In this document: one piece after another, positions 18,084 through 25,747 of the stretch
Position numbering within the stretch: position 1 is the stretch's first letter
Layout of the letters: each line of letters starts with the position of its first letter
Assembly (NCBI GenBank): GCA_002390845.1
Contig: DGQT01000068.1
Location: 25,953-89,952 of the forward strand
DNA from: Chitinophagaceae bacterium UBA4407
GTDB lineage: Bacteria; Bacteroidota; Bacteroidia; Chitinophagales; Chitinophagaceae
Reading direction: 5' to 3'
DNA: 64,000 nucleotides
The notes under the pieces: generated by a model
The model's input: only the letters and a program-made list of their open reading frames with translations
Told to the model about the DNA's origin: nothing
Database searches by the model: none
Made by a program: the position numbers and the translations under genes

Positions 18084-18421
18084 TTTATGGGCCGGGCAGA
18101 AGGATTTGGTAATTTGATGATGTGATGATGTGATGATGTAATACATTATTAAATTGGCCCATCATCAAATCAACAAATCAGCATTGTTGCGTCGCACACT
18201 TGTACTGCTGAATTATTATTGAGCATTGTGCAACCAACACTACTGTCGCAAACTGGTTGTTTAAAAAAAGAGGCGCATTATGTGCGCCTCTTTAAAATCT
18301 TGAGTAAAGGAAGCCTGAATTAATGAAACCGCTTGCACAATGCTCAACGATGAAAAGAACGTTGAAGTGTGCGACGCAAGAAAAGCCTAATACTAGCAAT
18401 GCAGTTCGGCTAACAAAAAAA
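18084..18421. repeat. Dispersed inverted-repeat element, copy 7 (complete, holds a terminator)
   Basis: Left outer end GGGCCGGGCAGA at 18089-18100, left core TTGCGTCGCACACTTGTAC at 18187-18205, right core GAAGTGTGCGACGCAA at 18364-18379, and right end GTTCGGCTAACAAAAAAA. Between outer end and left core lie three tandem GATGATGT units (18116-18139). The middle has TTGAGCATTGTGCAA near the left core and TTGCACAATGCTCAA near the right one, a perfect 15-bp inverted pair, plus the minus-strand terminator at 18261-18293. Confidence 0.82.
18261..18293 (-). terminator. Intrinsic terminator inside repeat element 7
   Basis: The 11-bp perfect stem AAAGAGGCGCA / TGCGCCTCTTT has a 5-base loop. Read on the minus strand it is followed by a run of seven T. 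It serves the S10 peptidase gene, whose stop is about 155 bp away, with the right repeat arm lying between. Confidence 0.8.
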
Positions 18422-18446
18422 TCTACGCTTAGAAAAGTGCGGAATG

Positions 18447-19970
18447 TTATTTGGTTACATTAGTAATAAACTCTGCCACGTCTTTCTTAAAAGCCACTGC
18501 CGATGCGGGTTGTATGTACATCATGTGCCCGGCTTCGTAATATTTAAACGTAATATTCTGCTTCAGTTTCTTTTCAAGACCCATGTGATCGAATGTATAT
18601 TCTGTTCCGTAAAAAGGCGTTGCAAGATCGTAATAACCATTTAAAACCAAAATTTTCAAGTTAGGGTTTTGGCTCATTGCTTCGGCTAAATCCACTGCTG
18701 TATTTGGCGTAACAGGATCGCCGCCACCACCATTTTTATTGTGCTTCCAATCCCAGTCGAAACCTTCTGCACTATATGCCGAAGTGTGGTAATTATTGCT
18801 TTTATCAACCTTTAAATCGCCGTAATAATAATTCATAAACATGGCAATATAGGCAGGACTTATGGCAGTGCTCTGCGGGTCGAAGGAAGAATACTCACTC
18901 AACAAATCCTGGTTGATGTTTTTATAACGCGAATCTAAACGCCCTACGGTTAAATGATCTTCGCGTAACAGTTCCTGTGTAAACTGGGGTTCGTTTACAC
19001 GCAGGTTGGCCTTGGTTAAATAGTCTTTGCTTAAACCGGTAAAGGCTGATAATTTATTGAGCACATTTGCTTTTTCGGCATCAGTTAACTGGTCGCCTTT
19101 CATTAATGCTGCCGAATATTCTCCGCCTGCAAATATTCTAACCTCTTTTAAAAATGCATCTAGGCTTGCAGGTTTATTGGCAACCTTATTATGGTACCAA
19201 GCTGTTGCAGCGTAAGTGGGCAAATGCATTACATAAGAAATATCATCGCCCTGCTGAAACGTAAGTGTACGAAGATCGAGTACCACAGAAACAAGTATGA
19301 TTCCATTAACTGTAATGCCCAGATTTTGCTGAAGGTAATCGGCCACACCGGCGCTGCGCATGGTACCATAACTCTCACCCAATAAGTATTTTGGGGAGTT
19401 CCACCGGTCGTTATCATTGGTGTATTGTTTAATAAACTGGCTTACTGATTTTATATCCTGGTCAACGCCCCAGAAGTCTTTGTTCTTTGCTTTGCCAACC
19501 GCACGGCTAATGCCCGTACCTACAGGATCGATCATTACAATATCACTTACATCGAGAATTGTATTGGCATTGTCTTCCATTTTATAAGGCGGCTGCAGGC
19601 TGTTCTCCGGATCATTTACCACTACCCTTTTCGGGCCCATGATGCCTAAATGCAGCCACATAGAAGATGACCCCGGGCCGCCATTGTAAGAAAAAGTTAC
19701 CGGCCTTTTTGTTGCATCTGTTTCGCCATCTTTTGTATAAGCGGTATAACCATATAGCGCTATGGATTCATCTTTATCGTTTTTAAGTATCAGTGCCCCT
19801 GCTGTTGCAGTGTAATTGATGAGCTTACCGCCAATGGTAATACTATGTTTTGTTACGCTTTTTACGGCTGAAGGAATCGCTGCACTATCCGCTGAAGCTG
19901 TTTGTGCATAAGCATTACAGAGGATTGAGGCAACAAAAAATAAAGCTGTACTAAGAATTAATTTTCTCAT
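18447..19970 (-). CDS. S10-family serine carboxypeptidase-like peptidase
   Basis: A 507-residue exported protein with a signal peptide ending NAYA-Q at about 22. The alpha/beta-hydrolase core has the S10 oxyanion region SYNGGPGSSSMW, the nucleophile Ser in GESYGT at about residue 199, the late Asp in LNGYYDLATPF and the His in EAGHMMY, so the triad is complete. It removes C-terminal residues from peptides, probably in the periplasm or outside the cell. Monocistronic; the terminator at 18261-18293 is its likely end. Close homologues in this phylum are often annotated as carboxypeptidases of unknown substrate. Confidence 0.92.
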   Translation of the reverse strand: MRKLILSTALFFVASILCNAYAQTASADSAAIPSAVKSVTKHSITIGGKLINYTATAGALILKNDKDESIALYGYTAYTKDGETDATKRPVTFSYNGGPGSSSMWLHLGIMGPKRVVVNDPENSLQPPYKMEDNANTILDVSDIVMIDPVGTGISRAVGKAKNKDFWGVDQDIKSVSQFIKQYTNDNDRWNSPKYLLGESYGTMRSAGVADYLQQNLGITVNGIILVSVVLDLRTLTFQQGDDISYVMHLPTYAATAWYHNKVANKPASLDAFLKEVRIFAGGEYSAALMKGDQLTDAEKANVLNKLSAFTGLSKDYLTKANLRVNEPQFTQELLREDHLTVGRLDSRYKNINQDLLSEYSSFDPQSTAISPAYIAMFMNYYYGDLKVDKSNNYHTSAYSAEGFDWDWKHNKNGGGGDPVTPNTAVDLAEAMSQNPNLKILVLNGYYDLATPFYGTEYTFDHMGLEKKLKQNITFKYYEAGHMMYIQPASAVAFKKDVAEFITNVTK

Positions 19971-20152
19971 AACGGTTTGGTTGTAAAATGTAAGATACCG
20001 TAATATAGAAATTAATTTTGATCCCTAAAGAAGTAACTACATGAAGTTTTTGCTGAGTTGCACTTGTTTCATTTCATCAGTGAAAGTGGTTTAAGGTTAT
20101 TTGGAATTATTCAGTCCGGCTTACCTTGCATTTAAACACCAACATCAATCGT

Positions 20153-20755
20153 TCAACATTTCAACTTCTCCCACAGCATTTCCTTCACGCCTCCAAACCA
20201 TTCATCTTTCAGAATGCTCAGTACAATTGAATCGCGGCGGCCACCTTCGCGTTTGGGCATATTGGCACGCAGCACACCATCCACTTTACAGCCAATGCCT
20301 TTCATTGCTGCAATACTTTTTGTGTTATTATTATCTGCACGAAATTCCACACGCTCCATCCCTATGTTTTCAAAAGCAAAACTCAGCAGCAAATATTTGC
20401 AATGCCTGTTGAGGCCGGTACGCTGAAACTTTTGTCCATACCAGGTATAGCCCAGCTGTAATGTTTGAAAGGGGATATTAATATCGTAGAAACGTGTGCT
20501 ACCTGCATATTCGTTTGTTCGTTTATCAAAAACGATGAATGCATATTCTTTTTCAGCAATTCTTGCATCTAATGCGATCTGCATATAATTTTTCAAGCCT
20601 TCTTCACCGGCGGCGGTAACTAAAGAAAATTTCCACAGATCAGGTTCCTGCAAAGAAAATGGCAACAGGTTTTCATAGTCGGTTTGCTGCAATGGGCGCA
20701 GCAACACAGTTTCATCTTCAAGAACATAATCATCTGTGCAACTAAAGTGTATCAT
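20153..20755 (-). CDS. GNAT-family N-acetyltransferase (RimJ/RimL-like)
   Basis: A 200-residue acetyltransferase. VLRPLQQTDYENLLPF opens the fold, and RTGLNRHCKYLLLSFAF covers the acetyl-CoA loop region. FRADNNNTKSIAAMKGIGCKVDGVLR is the classic C-terminal half of RimJ-like enzymes. I prefer the ATG at 20755 (MIHFSCTDDY) over one 33 bp upstream, because the fold begins shortly after it. The substrate is unknown. Confidence 0.85.
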   Translation of the reverse strand: MIHFSCTDDYVLEDETVLLRPLQQTDYENLLPFSLQEPDLWKFSLVTAAGEEGLKNYMQIALDARIAEKEYAFIVFDKRTNEYAGSTRFYDINIPFQTLQLGYTWYGQKFQRTGLNRHCKYLLLSFAFENIGMERVEFRADNNNTKSIAAMKGIGCKVDGVLRANMPKREGGRRDSIVLSILKDEWFGGVKEMLWEKLKC

Positions 20756-20917
20756 ATTGTTTTGTTGAATGATGTGCAAAGAAATCACAAATAATCATGT
20801 GGTAATTTTTGTATTATAATTTTTTACCAATCTGTATTTATACTGTTCACTGCAAGAAATCGCGAATTGCCGAATTGGCGTCAAGTTAAATCTTGTTTTA
20901 GCAACATTATGAATGCA

Positions 20918-21075
20918 AGTTTCGTAGGCTCAAGCCGCATGGCTTCGTTGTCTCAACAGCATTGCTTTCGCTTCTTTGAAAAAATATGCTTCGCATTTTT
21001 TCAATTCCGCCTTCGGCGGAACCGAACCGAAAGAGGCGCTTTATGAGACAACTGGTTCAGGTGCCAAGTTCCTAA
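20918..21075. other. Structured intergenic segment with several hairpins
   Basis: An outer pair TTGTCTCA (20948-20955) / TGAGACAA (21044-21051) encloses two hairpins with TTC loops. One pairs GAAAAAATATGC with GCATTTTTTC; the other is TTCCGCC-TTC-GGCGGAA, perfect. It lies in the 658-bp gap between the divergent GNAT and glmS genes. It could be a small RNA, a leader or another repeat. It bears no resemblance I can see to the glmS ribozyme. Confidence 0.45.
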
Positions 21076-21094
21076 ATCCAAGCCCCCCAACAAC

Positions 21095-21193
21095 TGACCG
21101 GAACGTTTATTGGGTAAGCATTACAACGCTTATCGCTTAATATTTAAATGACGCAAATGCGAATGACCGGAACAATTTCCCGTTGAGCGGAAC
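21095..21193. promoter_or_regulatory. Three TGA(C/G)CGGAAC boxes upstream of glmS
   Basis: TGACCGGAAC occurs at 21095-21104 and 21164-21173, and TGAGCGGAAC at 21184-21193. The last two are 20 bp apart, about two helical turns. They are candidate binding sites for a regulator of glmS, or remnants of a repeat. Confidence 0.35.
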
Positions 21194-21239
21194 AGGTTGT
21201 ACAAGGAATGTAGGACGGGCTGCACAATGCAGAAGCATG

Positions 21240-21308
21240 ATGAAACCGTATAAGCGTGCGACGCAACCGGGTTTTATAGTAGTAATGCAGTTTGGCCCAT
21301 AAAAAAAT
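21240..21308. repeat. Dispersed repeat, solo right arm (copy 8)
   Basis: Core GTATAAGCGTGCGACGCAA at 21248-21266, then AGTAATGCAGTTTGGCCCATAAAAAAA as the outer end. It is about 105 bp upstream of the glmS start codon, in a divergent promoter region. Confidence 0.7.
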
Positions 21309-21413
21309 AAATGCACTAAACCTTGCTTCAATCAATAGCTATACCCGCAAAACAGCAGGTAATTAAAAAAAACCGGATATTGCAGCAAAATAACCATAAC
21401 TAAATTATAACCT

Positions 21414-23249
21414 ATGTGTGGAATTGTTGGATATACCGGTCACAGACAGGCTTACCCTGTAATACTGAAAGGATTAAAACGCCTTGAATACCGCGGCTAC
21501 GACAGCGCAGGTATTGCACTGGTAAATAATGGTTTAAAAGTCTTTAAAAAGAAAGGAAAAGTAGCCAACCTGGAAGAATCGGTTGTTGGCGAAAACCTTG
21601 ATGCGCACATGGGCATTGGTCATACACGTTGGGCAACACATGGCGAACCCAGCGACCGTAATGCGCATCCGCACGTTTCGCAAAGTGGCGCGTTTGCAAT
21701 GATACACAATGGCATTATTGAAAACTATGCCCCTATAAAAGCAGAGTTGATTTCTAAGGGCTATAGTTTTAAAAGCGATACCGATACGGAAGTACTGTTG
21801 AATTTTATTGAAGATATTAAGCAGAACAATAACTGTCCGCTTGAAGAAGCTTTGCGCATTGCATTGCGCCGCGTAGTAGGCGCATACTGTATTTTATTGG
21901 TTGATAAAGATGATCCTGAAACCATCATCGCTGCACGTAAAGGTAGCCCGCTGGTAATAGGCATTGGTAAAGGCGAACATTTTTTAGCAAGCGATGCATC
22001 GCCGATTGTTGAATACACCAAAGAAGTAGTGTATGTAAACGATTATGAAATTGCGATCATAAAGCCTGATGAACTGATCCTTAAAAATCTTGGTAATGAA
22101 AAGCAAACACCTTTTATCACCAAGCTGGATATGGAAATGGCGGCTATTGAAAAAGGAGGCTATGAACATTTTATGCTCAAGGAAATTTTTGAACAACCAC
22201 AAACTATTTTCGATTGTTTAAGGGGCAGACTTGATGCAGAGAAAGGTACCATTACCATGAGTGGTATTCAACAGTATGCAGAGCAGATCAGTAATGCCAG
22301 CCGCATTATTATTATTGCCTGCGGAACAAGCTGGCATGCTGGTTTGGTGGCAGAATACATTATTGAAGAACTCTGCCGCATTCCCGTTGAAGTAGAATAT
22401 GCAAGTGAATTCCGTTACCGCAACCCCATCATTAATAAAGGCGATGTGATCATTGCTATTTCGCAAAGTGGCGAGACTGCAGATACGCTCGTTGCCATTG
22501 AAACTGCCAAAGAACAAGGTGCTATCATACTCGGCATTGTAAACGTAGTAGGTTCATCCATTGCACGTAAATCTCATGCCGGCGCATACACGCATGCAGG
22601 TCCCGAAATTGGCGTAGCAAGTACCAAAGCATTTACCGCACAGCTTGCCGTGCTTACTATGATCGCTTTAAAAATTGCGCATGAAAAAGGCACGATCAGC
22701 AATGAACGTTACCACAACCTTTGTCATGAACTTGCAGAGATTCCTGAGAAAGTAAAACTGGTACTGCAACAAAACGAAAATGTAAAAGCCCTGGCTGAAA
22801 AATATAAAGATGCCACCGATGCATTGTACCTGGGCCGTGGTTATAATTTTCCTGTTGCGCTTGAAGGTGCATTAAAACTGAAAGAGATTTCTTACATACA
22901 TGCAGAAGGTTATCCCGCTGCAGAAATGAAGCATGGCCCTATTGCTTTGGTTACAGAAACATTGCCCGTTGTGTTTGTAGCAACCAAAGATTCTTACCAC
23001 GAGAAAGTGGTGAGCAATATGCAGGAAATAAAAGCACGGAAAGGAAAAGTGATTGCCATTATTACCGAAGGCGATACCGTATCTCCTACCCTTGCAGATG
23101 ACATGATTATTTTACCGCCCGCCGATGAAATTGTAGCACCCATGCTCAGCACCATTCCGTTGCAGTTACTTGCTTACCATATTGGTGTTGCAAAAGGCTA
23201 CGATGTAGATAAACCACGCAACCTGGCAAAGAGCGTAACGGTAGAATAG
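21414..23249 (+). CDS. glmS: Glutamine-fructose-6-phosphate aminotransferase (isomerizing)
   Basis: Makes glucosamine-6-phosphate from fructose-6-phosphate and glutamine, the entry to UDP-GlcNAc for wall and LPS. The 611-residue protein is full length. The class II glutaminase domain has Cys2 as nucleophile (MCGIVGYTG), then RLEYRGYDSAG and GHTRWATHG. Two SIS domains follow (CGTSWHAG, SQSGETADT, STKAFTAQL), and the C-terminal DKPRNLAKSVTVE is diagnostic. No glmS ribozyme is apparent upstream. Confidence 0.97.
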   Translation: MCGIVGYTGHRQAYPVILKGLKRLEYRGYDSAGIALVNNGLKVFKKKGKVANLEESVVGENLDAHMGIGHTRWATHGEPSDRNAHPHVSQSGAFAMIHNGIIENYAPIKAELISKGYSFKSDTDTEVLLNFIEDIKQNNNCPLEEALRIALRRVVGAYCILLVDKDDPETIIAARKGSPLVIGIGKGEHFLASDASPIVEYTKEVVYVNDYEIAIIKPDELILKNLGNEKQTPFITKLDMEMAAIEKGGYEHFMLKEIFEQPQTIFDCLRGRLDAEKGTITMSGIQQYAEQISNASRIIIIACGTSWHAGLVAEYIIEELCRIPVEVEYASEFRYRNPIINKGDVIIAISQSGETADTLVAIETAKEQGAIILGIVNVVGSSIARKSHAGAYTHAGPEIGVASTKAFTAQLAVLTMIALKIAHEKGTISNERYHNLCHELAEIPEKVKLVLQQNENVKALAEKYKDATDALYLGRGYNFPVALEGALKLKEISYIHAEGYPAAEMKHGPIALVTETLPVVFVATKDSYHEKVVSNMQEIKARKGKVIAIITEGDTVSPTLADDMIILPPADEIVAPMLSTIPLQLLAYHIGVAKGYDVDKPRNLAKSVTVE

Positions 23250-23272
23250 TTTGTAGTTTGTGGTTTGTAGTT
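23250..23272. repeat. Heptamer tandem repeat TTTGTAG x3
   Basis: TTTGTAG, TTTGTGG, TTTGTAG in tandem directly after the glmS stop codon. The reverse complement of almost the same sequence is found at 52275-52310 before pcm. Confidence 0.75.
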
Positions 23273-23289
23273 ATTAAAGCGAAGCATAC

Positions 23290-23401
23290 TTATGGGCCGG
23301 GCAGCAGTTCTTTGGTCATCTTTACTTGCGTCGCACACTTGTACGGTTGGATTATGATTGGGCTTTAACCGAAGCGAATCCTTGTTGGTCAACGACCAAC
23401 A
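23290..23401. repeat. Dispersed repeat, left arm with hairpin (copy 9, left boundary of rhomboid cassette)
   Basis: GGGCCGGGCAGCAG, core TTGCGTCGCACACTTGTAC at 23326-23344, then GGTTGGATTATGATTGGGCTTT and CGAAGCGAA. A perfect 8-bp hairpin TGTTGGTC-AAC-GACCAACA at 23383-23401 follows, 12 bp past the end of the rhomboid gene. The matching right arm is at 24470-24545. Confidence 0.78.
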
Positions 23402-23412
23402 TTGGCGAAGAA

Positions 23413-24378
23413 TTATTCAACGGGAAGTAATTTTAAATTGTCTTTTGCCCATTGTTCGTCTGGGTCAATACTCAATATCTGATTATAAACTTGTCTCGCT
23501 TCCTCGTATTTTCGATTTTTATGAAGTTCAAGAGCTTTTTCTTGTAATTTATGAATTTCAAGCTGCTTTAAATTGACTTTTGCAAATTCATTGCTAGGGT
23601 CTCTATTCAGAATTTTTTTGTAGATAGCCATTGCTTCGTCAACTTTCTGATTTTTATGAAGTTCATACGCTTGGTAAGAAAGCCACGAAGTAGAGAATGG
23701 ATTCCAAAAGATTGACGAAGTTAAAAGGGATAGTAGCCCAAATCCAACAAGCCATTGTTTATAATTATCAAATTTAGCAATGTACGCTAATGTCATTCCC
23801 CATAAAAGACCACCAATATGAGCTGCATTTCCAACGTTCCAAGCCTTAGTCTGCGTCAAAACAATACAAAGTACCAACCAAAATATGAATAATCTTATTG
23901 TCCTTTTATTTAGATAATTTTTGTAAGCTTCGGTTGTTTTGCTTTTTATAAATATAAAACCGAAAAGTGAATATCCAATTCCTGAAAGTCCAATTCCGGT
24001 GGTGTTAGCAAAGGAGAGTTCCGCTAGTGAACACACTAAAGCAGATGATAAAATTAGAAGGCAGTAAAATTTTTTGTTACTTTCAAATTCAATCTTTTTT
24101 CCAAAAATCCACAGCCAGTATAAATTAAAAGCAATATGCCACAATTGAACATGCAGGAAATTAGATGCAATAAGCCCCCAATAACTTCCATTAAAAATAT
24201 CTGTTACAGAAGGAGCACCCCATTTTTTATAAACTTCCCAATTGTCAAGTTTCCCTTCCAAGTTTATTCCAATAAATAAAACAATACTTATCAAACAGCA
24301 TATTGCTGTAACAATGGGAATATACTTTTTAAAAGAATTGTCGGTTGTTGGCTGAATAATGTCTGTGGTTTCTATCAT
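23413..24378 (-). CDS. Rhomboid intramembrane serine protease with TPR tail
   Basis: A 321-residue membrane protein with six or seven predicted transmembrane helices. The rhomboid dyad is intact: Ser132 in GIGLSGIGYSLFG and His187 in NAAHIGGLLWG, with the HxxxN motif at His81-Asn85. The C-terminal 90 residues form two or three TPR-like units (AYELHKNQKVDEAMAIYKKIL). It should cleave transmembrane segments of other membrane proteins; substrates are unknown. The gene is noticeably more AT-rich than its neighbours and is bracketed by a left and a right arm of the dispersed repeat, so it may be accessory cargo. Confidence 0.88.
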   Translation of the reverse strand: MIETTDIIQPTTDNSFKKYIPIVTAICCLISIVLFIGINLEGKLDNWEVYKKWGAPSVTDIFNGSYWGLIASNFLHVQLWHIAFNLYWLWIFGKKIEFESNKKFYCLLILSSALVCSLAELSFANTTGIGLSGIGYSLFGFIFIKSKTTEAYKNYLNKRTIRLFIFWLVLCIVLTQTKAWNVGNAAHIGGLLWGMTLAYIAKFDNYKQWLVGFGLLSLLTSSIFWNPFSTSWLSYQAYELHKNQKVDEAMAIYKKILNRDPSNEFAKVNLKQLEIHKLQEKALELHKNRKYEEARQVYNQILSIDPDEQWAKDNLKLLPVE

Positions 24379-24469
24379 TTTAGGGTGTCAATAAATTTTG
24401 CACACAACTCAAATATAGCCGCAATAATCGTAGTTATTAAAAAATATTGTTCCATTCGTTTCAATCTTC

Positions 24470-24545
24470 GCTGATATAAAAGTTCAATAAAATATCCCAC
24501 CGTACAAGTGAGTGACACAACAGGCGATGCCATGAAAAACCAAAA
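24470..24545. repeat. Dispersed repeat, right arm (copy 10, right boundary of rhomboid cassette)
   Basis: CGCTGATATAAAAGTTCAATAAAATATCCCACC mirrors the interior of the left arm at 23345-23380 imperfectly. The core is the B version GTACAAGTGAGTGACACAA at 24502-24520. The outer end is worn and runs into the terminator at 24543. Confidence 0.7.
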
Positions 24546-24582
24546 GCCCCGTTAATAAAAATGTATTTATCAACCGGGCTTT
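24543..24582 (-). terminator. Terminator of the 2OG-Fe(II) oxygenase gene
   Basis: AAAGCCCCGTTAATAAA pairs with TTTATCAACCGGGCTTT (15 of 17). On the minus strand the stem is followed by TTTTGGTTTTT. It begins 18 bp after the oxygenase stop codon. Confidence 0.7.
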
Positions 24583-24599
24583 ATACGTTTAAAGTAATG

Positions 24600-25544
24600 C
24601 TATTTCTTAAGGCCGATCTCTCTTAATCTTTCATCAAGGTATTCGCCTGCAGTTGCATCTGGGTAAGCTTTTTCATGCGTTTCATCAATGCAGCCTTCAA
24701 GACAGGCAAGGCTCATTTCGCTTCTCGGGTGCATGAAAAACGGAATAGAAAAACGGCTGGTATGCCATAACTCACGTGGCGGGTTTACCACGCGGTGCGT
24801 GGTGCTGCGCAATTTATTATTGGTTAAACGCTGCAGCATATCGCCAACATTTACAACGATCTGATCGGGCAGGGAAGTTACATTTACCCAGTCGCCCTGT
24901 TTGGTTAATACCTGCAAACCATCTGCCGATGCGCCAACCAAAAGCGTGATAAGATTAATGTCTTCGTGCTGCTCTGCACGTATGGCGCTTTTGGGTTCGT
25001 GTGTTATTGGCGGGTAATGAATGCAGCGCAAAATGGAGTTACCGTTTACAAGGTGCGGCTGAAAATAATTTTCGTCCAATCCTAAATACAATGCAATGGC
25101 CTGCAGCAATGCGCTGCCACTTTTTTCAAAATTTCGGTAAGCACTAAACAGTGTTGGGTTGAACTGCTGTATCTCTGAAACCGAAACATTATCGGGGTAT
25201 TCGGATTTTATGGAGTCATCGCTTTCTACGGTTTGCCCGTACTGAAAAAACTCTTTAAGGTCCGGCGCATCGCTGCCCTTTGCATGTTCGCGGCCAAAGC
25301 TGGTATAACCCCGCTGACCAGCCAAACCAGCAACTTCGTAATGCAGTTTTTTTTCAAGTGGCAACGAAAAAAAATGCTGCACGTATTCATACAATTCCGC
25401 TATCAAATGGTCGGGTACACCATGATTTTTGACTGCAACAAAACCAATGTCTTCATAAGCCTTGCCCAACTGTTCTACAAATGCCGCTTTTCTTTCGGGG
25501 TTGTTACTTAAGAAATCCTGAAGGTCTACAACAGGTATTGCCAT
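24600..25544 (-). CDS. 2-oxoglutarate/Fe(II) oxygenase, isopenicillin-N-synthase family
   Basis: A 314-residue soluble oxygenase. The N-terminal non-heme dioxygenase segment has VVDLQDF and GFVAVKNHGV. The iron triad is His193-x-Asp195 (EQHEDINLITLL) and His250 (STTHRV), with the 2OG-binding Arg264-x-Ser266 in SRFSIPFF. All key residues are present. It hydroxylates or oxidises an unknown small molecule. Single gene with its own terminator. Homologues are common in Bacteroidota and proteobacteria, mostly uncharacterised. Confidence 0.92.
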   Translation of the reverse strand: MAIPVVDLQDFLSNNPERKAAFVEQLGKAYEDIGFVAVKNHGVPDHLIAELYEYVQHFFSLPLEKKLHYEVAGLAGQRGYTSFGREHAKGSDAPDLKEFFQYGQTVESDDSIKSEYPDNVSVSEIQQFNPTLFSAYRNFEKSGSALLQAIALYLGLDENYFQPHLVNGNSILRCIHYPPITHEPKSAIRAEQHEDINLITLLVGASADGLQVLTKQGDWVNVTSLPDQIVVNVGDMLQRLTNNKLRSTTHRVVNPPRELWHTSRFSIPFFMHPRSEMSLACLEGCIDETHEKAYPDATAGEYLDERLREIGLKK

Positions 25545-25639
25545 AAAAATTTATTTTACTGAATAAGGCTGGAAAATTACAAAAGAACGGGCATATACAG
25601 ACACTAATAAACATTTACATTTTGAATTAAGAATGGGAG

Positions 25640-25744
25640 TTTTTTTGTGAGCCGGGCAATAGAATTAATTTGATAATATGATGATTTGAAGATGTGCCTA
25701 TGAAATACATTATCAAATTAATCCCTCTGCCTGGCTCAAAAAAA
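25640..25744. repeat. Dispersed repeat, core-less short form (copy 11)
   Basis: TTTTTTGTGAGCCGGGCAATAG opens, and CTGCCTGGCTCAAAAAAA closes. The inner parts ATTAATTTGATAAT and ATTATCAAATTAAT pair perfectly. The GCGTCGCAC-type core is absent, which shows that the outer ends are conserved without it. Located between the oxygenase start and the next gene's stop. Confidence 0.82.
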
Positions 25745-25747
25745 TTC

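Noticed and set aside
21308..21413. glmS ribozyme or riboswitch directly upstream of glmS
   Set aside because: I could not find the conserved ribozyme core, and the ribozyme is a Firmicutes feature.
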